DNA of 60,000 nucleotides from assembly GCA_914767715.1 (NCBI GenBank), contig OU612075.1, positions 7,504,001-7,564,000 on the forward strand, read 5' to 3'. This document shows positions 49,076 to 60,000 of the stretch, piece after piece; the stretch's first letter is position 1; the number at the start of each line of letters is the position of its first letter. The notes beneath the pieces were generated by a model, which was not told where the DNA came from, searched no databases, and saw only the letters and a program-made list of their open reading frames with translations. The position numbers and the translations under genes are program-made. This stretch comes from Membranipora membranacea. Taxonomy: Eukaryota > Bryozoa > Gymnolaemata > Cheilostomatida > Membraniporidae.

Positions 49076-52000
49076 ATGAGTGCAGCCATAAAGTTATCAC
49101 TATGCTACCTTGCCTTTATTTTTGTAATCTCACTGGATCAAAATTTGGCAGAAGATGCAAACCTAAATCATATCAACTACAAGACACACAAAAATGGGTA
49201 CATCATCTACTGCCCCTGTATGGGAAGGTTTGGGAATCAAGCTGACCATTTTCTTGGTGCTTTAGCCTTTGCCAAAAACTTGGGTAGGACCCTTGTGCTT
49301 CCTCCATGGCCTACTATGAAGGTAACTATTCATTTTGAAATAAATACTTGAGCTTATATGTGATCCATAATCTTTAGTTGGCCTAAGCATATATGTAGAA
49401 TCACTTGGGTAGATTGAAGCATAATAGATCTTGTGATGATAGAACCACCTGGGACTGAGCTGATTGAGCTTAGGGACCGTCAAACCGAAAGAGAAAGTTT
49501 AGTGGCTCGACTATTGGCATATCTTTTGAGCACATCTGAATTAATACCTTGCTCCAAATATCGATGTAGTCAGTGGTTGTTGCTGATTGGGACTGCCCAT
49601 GCTTGAAATAATTAAAACCCCAATAATGTGAAATGAGGGATGTGGCACCACATGACTTATTTTTGTATCGGCTTGTTAAATGAATTTGTTTACACTTTAT
49701 TGTGATTTCAGGGACACATACCTTTTGACCAATGGTTCAAGATTGAAGCAATAGAGACATATCATGCTGTGATCACTGCAGAGGAGTTTATGGCAGAAGT
49801 TGCTCCCCAACTTTGGCCTCCTGGAAAGAGGATAGGATTTTGCTACAAACCATCGAGTTATAGACATATGGTAGACCTATCATACAGTCCACTTCCTTTT
49901 AGGGCTATGAACCCTATAATGACATAGAATGAGTTTGTTCCTTCTCTGGTGGTAGATTGATATTGAAAAAGTCACCATCGAGGCGCCTTGATACACAGAT
50001 TTCATATAGTCCTCTGCATCCAGAGAGCGAACAAACTTGTTTTAACAATGACATAGTTTAATTTATGCTATATTAGCCTAGTACCTGTATTCATCATTTT
50101 TAGTTCAATTATTGAAGTAAGACATTGATATATGAAATGGGGATTTTTCACAACTGCTCTACTCCTTGGTGTAGAAACTATGGTTATGTTATACTCCAGT
50201 GTATAATTTTAATTTCTCTTTTACTGTCACTTGTAGCAATGCGACCTCAAGCTTGGGTCACCCTTCAAGCCTTTCTGGGATCATTTGGATGTTGATTTTG
50301 ACTCCACTGAATCCTACAACGTAACATATGCAAACACTGATCGCAAGTTGTGGAACTCATTCTATCCTGTCAAGCAGTACCCAGTGCTGGCGATGAAGGG
50401 AGCGCCCGCTCCATTTCCTGTTTTATCGGTGAGTGACCGTTATAATGGTGTAATTTGATGAATATTGAGATCCTTGCGCCATTCCTGGAAACCGCTAAAG
50501 ACCATTTCAGATCAGAATGATTATTTTCCAAGAAAAGGACACCGGTTATTACTGTCTAGTCACTGAATACTAGCACCCTACAGACTTGCCGCCTCACCAT
50601 TGCATTTACCACCATAATTTTGACTTGACTGCTACACGTGTCTGTGAAAATTGAGCTCATTGAATTCAGTGCAGGTCAACAATAACAAATAGAGGCTTTT
50701 ATCTTAGCGTTGTCACCTATTGTGCAAATTATGTGCACAAACTGATTGTCAAAATCAGGAAATGAGATCAATGAATTAGGTGAAATAATGACGTTTGTAT
50801 CGTAATTTATCAAAAATAATGACATCATCATCACCATTTATATTGAGAAAATGGCTTACTGCAGTGAAGTAAGGCTTGACACAAAAAACGATAGTGAGTT
50901 TTAATATAGTTGTACTCCAACAATCGGCCATGTGTTTTTTCACGGTGGCCGGCTGTGATTTTGACCAAGCTAAAAGCCTGTATCATCATATATCTTCTGC
51001 CTAGTCTGATCTATGTAATAAGAGGATTGAGTTTGGTGTTATTTTCAGGAAAACGTTGAACTTCACAAGTACTTATGGTGGTCAGACAAGATGGTGGCTG
51101 AAGCAAGCCACTTTATATATGATTTGTTGCGAGATCAGAAATTTATTGGTAAGTTCTTAAATATTCAAAACCCTTCTATGAAGTAGCATTAGCTTTGGTA
51201 AATGTATGTTATGTGTCAGATCAGGGAGTTAAGGAAGGGTCAAATATGTCATATAGTAGTCCATGATGATAAACATTATTCAATAATCCATAGCTAAATC
51301 TTTTAACAGTCATTTGGCTCGCTATCGCAGTTGGCTGTGACTGTATTGACATACCATTATTAATTCATTGCTTTTTGTTTTACGTCATATATATAATATT
51401 ATGGTAAAGACTGAGCATCTAAATTTTTTTACTCAACTTACAGCGATCCACCTGCGTAATGGTGTCGATTGGGAGAAAGCTTGTCAGCATGCTGTATCAA
51501 TGACTCATATGATGTCCTCTCCACAGTGTACTGGGTATAATAGTAAAGATCTGATCCCTATGGAAATGTGTCTACCTGATAAGAAAACAATAGTCAGGTC
51601 AGTCTCATTGACAACTACTACTAGATCAGTGGTTCCCAAATGGAATAGGTGGGGAAGGGGGGGGGAATGGAGGTCATGGTGGTAAGGAAAGGGGGAAATC
51701 ATCTAACCTCATTGGGAACCACTGTACTAGATAGTATTTGATCTAATTCGCCCGCAGTCTGGTCATTCCCTAGTCTTTGTGCTTAGACAGCTGCAATGTG
51801 AGTTAGTGGCATTACATTATCAACCACTCATTTCCACTATGTAGGTGACAATGTAATGCCACTAACTCGCATTAAAGTCCTCTGAGCACTTAGACTAATC
51901 ATCCCCATTTTACGGCTCATATCTTAGTGCAGGCAATTTGGATCATGCTTGATCTAGACAACCACATTGTCACTACATCTAAAAATTATTACATAAAAAT

Positions 52001-52722
52001 TACATGAGTGGAATAAGTAATATATTAACATGTCTGCTGCTGCTGCCACATTACTCCACATATCAGTCAGTCATTTCAAAAAGGCAGTTTTTTGAGGCTT
52101 CCCACTAAACAAATGTTCTGGAATTCTTAGTGGGAATAGGTCAATGCGGTGAAAGTTACATTCTGGGAATGTTGTAAATATGCCATGTTTGTTAGAAGTT
52201 AGGTCAAATATAGTGAACTCAGTGCAATATTTCTAAGCATATTTTGGTATTGGCCTTTTCATGTCACCCACTGGTGTTTTGCAAAAAGAAAATCAGTAGG
52301 CCATGTGACAATGCTAATGCGCTATGAGACTTTTCCTTCCTAGGTTTGCAATAAGCTGACAGGTGATGCATATGGTTTTCTTTCGAGTTTTCCTTCTGTA
52401 TTTAATTGCAATATATTTATGATTATGAGGGTCCTTGTTTTCTGCTTTCAGTGATTTGAGACAAGCGGTAGAAGATACAGGTATTACCCATGTGTATGTT
52501 CTAACAGACAGATACCCGCTTATATCTGAGATAGAGAGCTCCTTATCTGACCTCTCAGTCAGGGTGACACACGGTGATCCTGATTTACCGCAGATAGATC
52601 TGATAGTAGCTTCACGTGCCGAAATCTTCATCGGTAATTGTGTCTCCTCATTTTCAGCATTCATCAAGCGTGAGCGAGATCATGTGACCAATAAACCCTC
52701 CAGATTCTTTGGCTTATCTTAG
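49076..52722 (+). CDS. POFUT1: GDP-fucose protein O-fucosyltransferase 1
   Basis: Adds O-fucose to Ser/Thr of EGF repeats (for example on Notch) in the ER. Six exons: 49076-49321, 49712-49870, 50237-50428, 51049-51148, 51444-51597, 52452-52722, in phase, giving 373 residues. ATG 49076 is chosen because it is the first in-frame ATG and is followed by a hydrophobic signal peptide. The donor-binding start [19 protein letters not shown] is at 43-61. The catalytic-region IHLRNGVDW has R237 at the conserved Arg position. MMSSPQC and the C-terminal [18 protein letters not shown] are conserved. The protein ends FFGLS, so the RDEF/KDEL-like ER-retention end of vertebrate POFUT1 is missing. No splice donor before the stop allows an added tail. 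Confidence 0.97.
51795..51873. repeat. Hairpin in POFUT1 intron 5
   Basis: AATGTGAGTTAGTGGCATTA and its inverted copy TAATGCCACTAACTCGCATT lie about 30 bp apart. A GAGCACTTA tail follows the right arm, as in the hairpin families at 38718 and 33250. Confidence 0.6.
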
Positions 52723-53136
52723 TATTTCACCGTCCGGTCCTAAACTCACAGCCAGGAAAGCTGCAATCATCACTAACCGTCTTGACAAGAGGGGCTGTCT
52801 CATCATCTCCAACCCTCCCCGGTCTCATAACTTAATAACTTGTTATCGGAGTTATTTCATCCTGTTCAAATATAGGGCAACTCCTGTTTTTTCGTCCCAA
52901 TTTTTTAATACCTACTTAGCTGCTGCTCAAACTATACACATCGAGTCTTACTATGCAATTCTTTATTTTCATCGAATGCTCAATATCTGGACAATCTTGC
53001 CTCTACAAACATAATTGTTTTTTTTTCTCTCAATATTATTATGACAGTTTGAAATGTTATGTAAACTGCTGAAGTGATTTTGTAATTTATTTTTTCTGTG
53101 GATTGGTTGATAAAAATTTGTGTATGGTTAACAAAC

Positions 53137-53142
53137 AATAAA
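53137..53142 (+). other. Candidate poly(A) signal of POFUT1
   Basis: AATAAA lies 415 nt after the POFUT1 stop codon, in an AT-rich stretch, with a T-rich region just before it. Confidence 0.5.
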
Positions 53143-53232
53143 ATTAAATGAAATTACTTAAAATGAAATTTCTCATTTAGTTGTCAATATTGGAAACCAT
53201 TGGGTTGTTCAAACCATCTGTCATTTAGCAAC

Positions 53233-53291
53233 TAGCCTTGTCACGCAGCCACTTTTTGTTTAAAAGCAAAAGTGGACGTTTAACAAGGCTA
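53233..53291. repeat. TAGCCTTGT micro-hairpin
   Basis: TAGCCTTGT ... ACAAGGCTA closes perfectly, with inner GCCACTTTTTGTTT / AAAGCAAAAGTGGACG pairing. It shares TAGCCTTGTCACGC with the copy at 19924. Both ends are TA. Confidence 0.65.
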
Positions 53292-54494
53292 TTTATCTAC
53301 CACTCAATTGACCCTCAACTTGGGTGAGACGCCTAGCAATACCCATGATTTGTCAAGTTATGGATAACATTTGTAATGATGGTAGGATTTAATTCAATGT
53401 GTTGTTATAAAACGGCTGCAAGATAAATAGGTAGATTTATGTAGCATTAGATACACTTTTGTGAAGTCACTTTATCTCGATGTTGTGAGATTGGAATGGA
53501 TTATTTGATACCTGGTACATTAAGCATAGATGAAAAGTGAACCAAGAGTGGCAAGACTAAAAGTCCATATTATCGAATGAAGTTACAGATTTTCAACATT
53601 TCAGGCCATTTCATCAGGAAGTTTACACATGTACACACACAACCCTCTCTGCCTGCACAAACATACATACAAAAAGTAATCAAATGGAGTTGTCTCACCT
53701 TTTTTTATAGACTTGTCCCATCGTAATTTATAACTTTACGGGTGGATGGTGGAGTTTCACTGGAAACATTCTATGTCAAGGTCATCAGATTTCACACATG
53801 TGAAAATTAAAAAAATTGATGTAGTTTACAGCTCAACTGCAAGTTTTGTCCTGGATTTTCATTAACCATCAGTTATTGCACTCTTTTGCCTTCTAATAGT
53901 CTGCAGCATCCCTCTGTCATCTGTGCAGATTCTCAGCAAGTACCTCCCCAGTCCTTGTTAATTGATCTCAATTTTATGACAATCTTTCAAGTTCATTAAT
54001 TAATTCACTTCAGTAGTATATTTCCATTCCATTGTAATAATATCACTCACTCATCTCATATATTGTTCACTAACTTTACTGATAGGCTCTATATTTGCCT
54101 ACTCAACTAAGTTTAGTATTATCGTTTTATAGCCCTCTCCCATTCAACACTATCCTATCCCTGATCTACTGGAGTACATGGTTCTCCGTAGGCTTAGGTC
54201 AGAGTGACTAAGAGTGAGGTCACACCAAGTAAAATAGATAATACTGAAGTGAATTTGGATACATCTTTTGAATATACCCCTTATTTGACTTGTCCGGTAT
54301 TGCTGGGAGATTAGTGCTGGAAAGAAAACGGCTTAGAGCAAAACATGAATAACCTATAGTGACTGAACTTAGTAAAGCTGCCAGTATATGGCAACAGTAA
54401 GTAACAAACAGTTGCTGGCCTTGCATTCATGAATTCCTTTCTCGGCTTAGATTGACTTCACTTCTCTGCAAACTGATCAAGTCTGTGAGGAACT

Positions 54495-57400
54495 ATGCCT
54501 GGAGCCAAGAGACGTCAGCAAGCAAAGCTGAAGCGAGCAGCAAATTCTGACACCACATCTGTCTCTCGAAATTCTAAGGTATCTATACTTGGCTAGAAGT
54601 TTATGACATTGGGCAAACATTGCGAGGCAAATGTGCCAAATGATTTGCCTTGCAAGTGCCTTCATAGTTTGTTGCTTAGATTAAAGTATATAAAGCTTTG
54701 TGAGTTGAGAGTATTAAAGAGTAAGAGAGGCGAACATGGTTTATGGCATCATGTCTTGCCCATGTATCTGGCGATGGTGACAATCCTGCTGTTTGACCAT
54801 GATAAAAATAATATCTGCATCGATTCAATTATTCTAAAACAATAAATAGCTTGTAGGTTATGTGGACCGTCAAAATACTTTTGGAACTGGTATTGATTTA
54901 TGTTCATGTATTCTATCAGGGTAAAAATGTAGAGATGGTAACTGCTGATTCTGAGTTCAAAGGAATCATTAAACTCATCAACCAAGTTTTCTCTGAGAAT
55001 CAGTCAGCTGTTCACAGGTAACAAGATGCACAAACATATGAAGTTCACTTTGAGTTTATTTCTGACATACGATGGAAACCAAGGAGGCAGACATCTATTA
55101 GGAGACATACCAAGCAAATGTTAGTCTGTCTTGACTAGCTTTATTGGTTTGGGGGGGGGGAAGCACCAACAGAGCTTGTCAAGACAGGCTACACAAATGT
55201 ATAAAGTTTACTTTGAGTCTACGTCACACATGACATACACAAAAGAATCCGTATCGGCAGACATCTATAGGTAACTTACCAGGCTATTGAAAAGAGACTT
55301 TCCTCATCCTCTTTAAGATGGAAAGCAGCTGGTTACCTACATACAATACATTTGAAGTCTCACTAATCTCAACTCATGAGTCATAATCCTATCTTGTTGT
55401 ACCTTTTAAATATGGCAATTTATTGAAAAATATTTTGTAATGCATCATGAGGCTTAAGCGTTCACAGAAACTACTATAAAATGTGTTGTGCTCTGTTAGA
55501 TTGGCTGCTATTGAGGTGATGAGTGAAGAATTGGAGAATATTGATATAGAGGAACTACATGATCATGCAATAAACTGGATCGGGCACCTCCTGAAAGCTA
55601 TAGAGGTATGTTTCAAAATTGTTTACTTTTCTATGCGAAGGACAGTTTATTGATGTTTAACATGTTTTTATTTGTCTGAAGTTGAAGACATTGAGGTGTT
55701 TTTTGGACATCATAATCCATATATATTATAGAAGATATCAGATATTGGGACTGACACGTAAATCAGCCAAAAAATACAAGGTATGTCATTTCCTTGACCG
55801 GAATTGAACCTGTCTATAATGTTAAAAAATTTGATCGCAGTCTCGGGTTAAATGATTGCTAGGAATTCATTTGCACTAATTTGAATGAGCTTGATAACCT
55901 AAAAATGGTATGCTACACGCATTATCAATTCCCTATCCTATGTTCTCTTTTATTTCAATTGTGTTTTTTTAGTATTATAAGGAACTCCCTGATAGAGAGA
56001 TGGCACTTTGTTGTCACACATTGGCTCAGTTACTAGTTCGGTGTGCTGCTACGTCAGACTTAAAAAGGAATATATCCATCAATGTCGTACCAAAGCTACT
56101 AAACTTACTACTAAGCATACCTTCTACTAGCTTGGTGAGTTATGTGAAACTTGAGCATTGAGGGCGTCATTTATACTTTCTCACTTCAATTCAAAAATAG
56201 CATTATGTTTCTCCTTGAAGGTTTGAACTCAAAATAATAAAAAGCGAGTCTATATGTAAGCACTGCTAGCTTACATTTCATAATATCACCTGTTTCGTTG
56301 CTTGGCATTCCAAGTGACTGTATGTATGCATATGTGATTTAATGTGTCCTTATTTAAAATTCTTCAATACCACTCAAAAATGAATATAACAAGAAATCTC
56401 TATTACATTTAATGAATGTTCATCATAGAAATCATGAAGTTAAAATCTTTGTGTAAGCTCTGCTTCGCACACATTTTATTAGCCAATGTGTTGGCTCCAA
56501 CCAATCAATCTGAGCCAACACACACCACAGACAAAAATCACAACACAGTGTTGAGTGTTGTGTTTTGTTTTGGCAACACATTTGCTAACACTTTATATGG
56601 TTTTGACATATCTCTGACAAGATGTTGATGTTTGCTCCGCTTTCCAAGTATCTGCATGAACTTCCGCGAACTGATGTTAATGATTGAAAGTTTTATTTTT
56701 AGGATGTTGCACTTATCGGCTCGGTAAACCTGATGAAGATATGTATGAAGTACTTTGGAGGTTCATGTCTTTCTTACAAGGTATGATATAGGTTTTTATA
56801 GGTGATTATATGCGGCAAAAAACTTATTGAAGCTGAACTGTAGCGAAAGATTTTGAAGTGGAAATTTGTCTCATAATGATTTAAATAAATAACAGAGCAG
56901 GAGATGATATAAATGAGCACTAGCATCTTCTTTTGTATAGAAAAATCAGCCGGTAAAGAAATAAGGCCATTTAACCTTACCAAGTTTGCAGGCTTATTGT
57001 ATTGTCTTAGCCAAAACTTTTATACAGTTTGAAAAGTAATTTTTAAAGATATACTTTGACTTATCCTGTTTCCGACTATGTCCGTCAGTCTCATAATATC
57101 ATGGTGATCATTGACTGCTTACAACAGTTCTAAGTGCAATTTCGTATTCATCGTTTTTCTTCTCTATTTTAGAACAAGGTGGAGAAATACGCTCTTGATG
57201 TTGTATTGAATCGTTCGGATGCATCTTCCCAGCTTTCTAAGGTAAAATTATGACATAGGTTAATTCCTTTTGACATGGGGGTTACAACTTGCAAGACCAG
57301 AAGATTTGTGTGAGTTTTGGTATGTGGTGTACGCATATTGCATACCAAGCCATTTCATTCCAAAAATTAAAATATGATAAATGATCGTATTTTGTTACAT

Positions 57401-60000
57401 TTATCAAGATGGCAAGGACAGTTTTTTGTGACATTTATTTTTTTAAATAGGTACTTTACTCGAGACTTTGACCTAAATTTGCTTTTTGTATTGAGTAAGT
57501 ATCATGCATCATTTTTTTTAAACACCGCTTTGTTAGTGATAGAAATAAATAAATCAATCTACTATCTCATCACATACAGGTGTGCTACACAACACTGACT
57601 TACCTGCCCTGCTGCGGAGGTCAAGGGTCAACTGGCAGTAAGAACTCTGAGATGTGGACCAATCAGATGTCTCGACTTATTTTCGCTGTAGAGAAGCTTG
57701 TTTCCTATCTCTACATGCCCTGTGGTCTACCTGAAAAAGGTGAGCAAATAAACTTCAAAATAATGAATTAAAATGATTATTGGAACTTATATGGAAAGTG
57801 CAGATCTTGGATTGTTGAGTGTAGGAGGAAGCGTAGTTCAGCATTTAGATGGTATGTTAACTTATGCAAATCCCCACCACTGTCCAGTTGGTAATGACAA
57901 CCTTTTGTGTCACACCTCTTGTGAATCAGCCATTATGTCAGTACAGCGTATGTTAATATTGACAAGTTATTTTATAATGAACTGAGAATGCCAAAAACAT
58001 TCTCGACTTCACAGAAAACATTTGGCATTCACAGTTGCTGGTCGAGTGTTGAAACATTTGTTTCAGTCCTAAATATGAAGTTGTCACTGCACTGCATTAT
58101 TCTATATGTTGATAGCTCTAATAATTTTTCTGTTTTTCTGCCGTAGCTTTGACTTCAGAGGTACCAAGTGGGCAGGAGATTCCAGTTCTTACAGAGGATG
58201 CCACACCAGAGAACCTGACCAAAGCTGCCCACTATATATCTGTGTATCTCAGAACCGTGGTGTCTATGTTATCCACTGGGTTCAGCTGGAGAGTGCAGCT
58301 ACCTGTCAAGCATCTGCTAAGCATTGTCTGTAGTATTACAGATGTCACCCCGGATTCTGTGGTAAGTAAAAGTGTCTGTATAACACCTCAAGAATATTTT
58401 TTACTCGCATGACTGTCAGCAGTGAGCATGAATGTGGGTAAAGCACCTGCCAAGCATTGTCACACCTGTCAATTCTTTGGCAACACTCCATATTCTTCAG
58501 TAAGTATTTTGAGTACCTGCCAAGCATTGATGTATCATGGATGAAAGTGCTGTCTATATAAATTATGAACAACATGACTCTTTTGTGGTTACTGGTTGTT
58601 TGGAGTTTTTAGGTTATGGCAAGTACTGTTTTTTTTCCATTAGGTTTTCCGACGACCAGGGCTAGAAGTTCTTATGGTGTACAATTCACTGAGTGGCCTT
58701 CACAAAGACTGCATGAGTTTATTATCTTCTTTGGCTGAGAGGTGAGTGGTGTTTCATAAAAAAACTCAACTTAGCAATATGTAGGCCTTTATATCCAGCT
58801 TGCTGATACTGGTAACCTAATGGGATAAAATACAACACCTTACAGGACTTTAGAGGTCAATTGTCATCCTGAAAGTTTGCAGTGCAAATAAAATGTATGT
58901 AGCTGTCAATTGACCCCAGCGTTGGATTATTACGCGTAATATAAACTTTGATTACATGTATAATATAAACTTACTTCGGTGTAATATGTTATGGGTTACT
59001 CAATCCCTGATCCCTTTTGACCGCAAAGTCCACAATGTTGCTGTAGACATAAACATATGAATACTATAATAGTATATACCTGCTTATGGCTGTAGCTTCG
59101 TTTATAAAATTTTTAAGTATTAATCATTTTCACCTGCAGGTGTGGTACAGGCCTATACCCATACAGAACCACACTGTGTGAGTTACTCGTATCACAGCTC
59201 ACATGGACTCAGACTATCCTTGATCGCTCACCTGTAAGGGAGGAACAATTTATCACCTCTCGTACACAGGTGTATAGTACACTGTGTGTTATCACCAGAC
59301 AACCAGGTCTACATGAGCTGCTCTCTGGTGTGGGAGATAAAATGATTGAGCATGTATTGACTGACATACATGACAATAGGAGACAGGTTTGTTGCACCAT
59401 CATTTGTATGTAATATATTGCTAATGTGTGTAGCATGTCAGGCTGGGTCTGAAATTAAGGCCTAAATTAGGTAAGCCTCTCATTTTAGATTTAAGCTGGA
59501 CAGTGCCCCCATGTTGATGACCCAGACAGTCACATTCCTTAACTTACTTATAAATTTTTCACAGGTGATCGCATATCACTGATCCCGCATTCAGCTAGCT
59601 AGACTAGCTAGCGACAAAAGTAGAGCGGCTGCCACACCAAATGCCGGCTAACTAGATCAAATTTTATCTAGAAACTAACCTTTTGATATTCCTGCTGCAA
59701 ACATTCTTGCCTACAATATTATCGTTTTCCTGTTTTTGTTGTGGTTAGAAAACGCCTGATGCTAGCAGATTACAGCCCTCCGGCCCGAAGAGGCCTCGTC
59801 AAACCTCTCAGCAGGATAGCTCAGGTTCTCAGGCTATAAGCTGTGTCAGTGATAGGAGAATGATGAGTTCGGCCCTCAATTTACTCTCACAACTTATGGG
59901 ACATTGTGCTATCAACATCACCACACGAATCATCAAGGTGGGACAACTTAAAAACATTGTAATTTTTTCTCAGAAATCCAAATTAAATGTTGACGCTGAC
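54495..60000 (+). CDS. PELP1: PELP1/RIX1-type ribosome biogenesis protein, 5' part
   Basis: The family acts in the nucleolus/nucleoplasm in 60S maturation and ITS2 processing (PELP1-TEX10-WDR18, the yeast Rix1 complex). Exons read: 54495-54578, 54920-55017, 55500-55605, 55742-55780, 55973-56134, 56703-56780, 57173-57241, 57580-57739, 58147-58361, 58644-58741, 59140-59386, 59749-59937. They give 515 residues and the gene continues past the window. The start MPGAKRRQQAKLKR is basic. The RIX1 helical-repeat region contains INVVPKLLNLLLS, VNLMKICMKYF, LPCCGGQG and FAVEKLVSYLY in the order seen in PELP1. A predicted Lys/Arg stretch (SGPKRPRQ) in the last exon may be a nuclear signal. The 39-nt exon 4 has a weak acceptor and is the least certain. 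Confidence 0.85.
55121..55191. repeat. TAGCCTGTC hairpin with poly-G loop
   Basis: TTAGTCTGTCTTGACTAGCT and AGCTTGTCAAGACAGGCTA are inverted copies, with ten G in the loop (55151-55160). CAAATG precedes it and recurs two bases after it, a possible insertion footprint. It lies in PELP1 intron 2. Confidence 0.7.

Larger units (their letters stand above)
52723..54494. other. Intergenic, POFUT1 3' UTR to PELP1 start
   Basis: It contains the POFUT1 3' UTR, the TAGCCTTGT hairpin at 53233-53291 and the PELP1 promoter near 54400. No exon is supported. Confidence 0.5.

Noticed and set aside
55732-55780. Longer version of PELP1 exon 4 using the acceptor at 55731
   Set aside because: After the phase-0 exon before it, that start runs into TAA within ten codons; the acceptor at 55741 keeps the frame open.
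58894-59010. Possible relative of the 47925 hairpin (TTGACCCCAGCGTTG)
   Set aside because: Only a short block matches and no inverted arm is present.
59594-59612. Perfect palindrome GCTAGCTAGACTAGCTAGC
   Set aside because: Nineteen bases of low complexity in an intron; no second copy or context to give it meaning.

Overview
The window is nuclear DNA of an animal. Genes are split by GT-AG introns, the standard code is used, and seven of the eight genes recognised are in intact, in-phase exon chains (the eighth, MRPL52, is one uninterrupted ORF). Base composition is AT-rich. The content (Kv-type potassium channels, POFUT1, a tyrosine-rich receptor, a eukaryotic tRNA gene, a tRNA-derived SINE, many hairpin-forming elements) fits a non-vertebrate metazoan, perhaps an early-branching one. 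I cannot name the species from the sequence. All functions are inferred from residue patterns; no database was searched.

Layout, left to right. (1) 179-10693, + strand: 3' part of an alanyl-tRNA synthetase gene, 14 exons, with an intact editing site; one intron carries a tRNA-Glu(CTC) gene and others carry foldback elements. (2) 13624-15813, - strand: complete V-ATPase proteolipid subunit c (155 aa), head-to-head with (3) 16069-16506, + strand: mitochondrial ribosomal protein L52; 255 bp separate the start codons. (4) A tRNA-derived SINE lies at about 16654-16935. (5) 18467-24154, - strand: an unrecognised single-pass receptor-like protein with a Cys-rich, heavily glycosylatable ectodomain and a cytoplasmic tail with 16 tyrosines, five of them in YxN motifs and one in YxxM. 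(6) 24155-33730: gene-poor and repeat-rich, including an hAT-like MITE with 8-bp target duplications. (7) 33731-36936 and 40833-44580, - strand: two tandem Kv-type channel paralogues with identical intron positions, an intact selectivity filter, a zinc-type T1 domain, but an S4 segment stripped to two arginines. (8) 45274-48671, - strand: DDOST/OST48 (433 aa), head-to-head with (9) 49076-52722, + strand: POFUT1 (373 aa); both act in ER glycosylation. (10) 54495 to beyond the window, + strand: N-terminal half of a PELP1/RIX1-type ribosome-biogenesis protein.

The genes do not form a pathway. The two divergent pairs probably share promoters; the V-ATPase/MRPL52 pair contains an M-box/CLEAR-like site. 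The most interesting items are the orphan tyrosine-rich receptor, the paired channels with a depleted voltage sensor, and the several families of short hairpin elements, one of which has a homopolymeric G/C tract in its loop.
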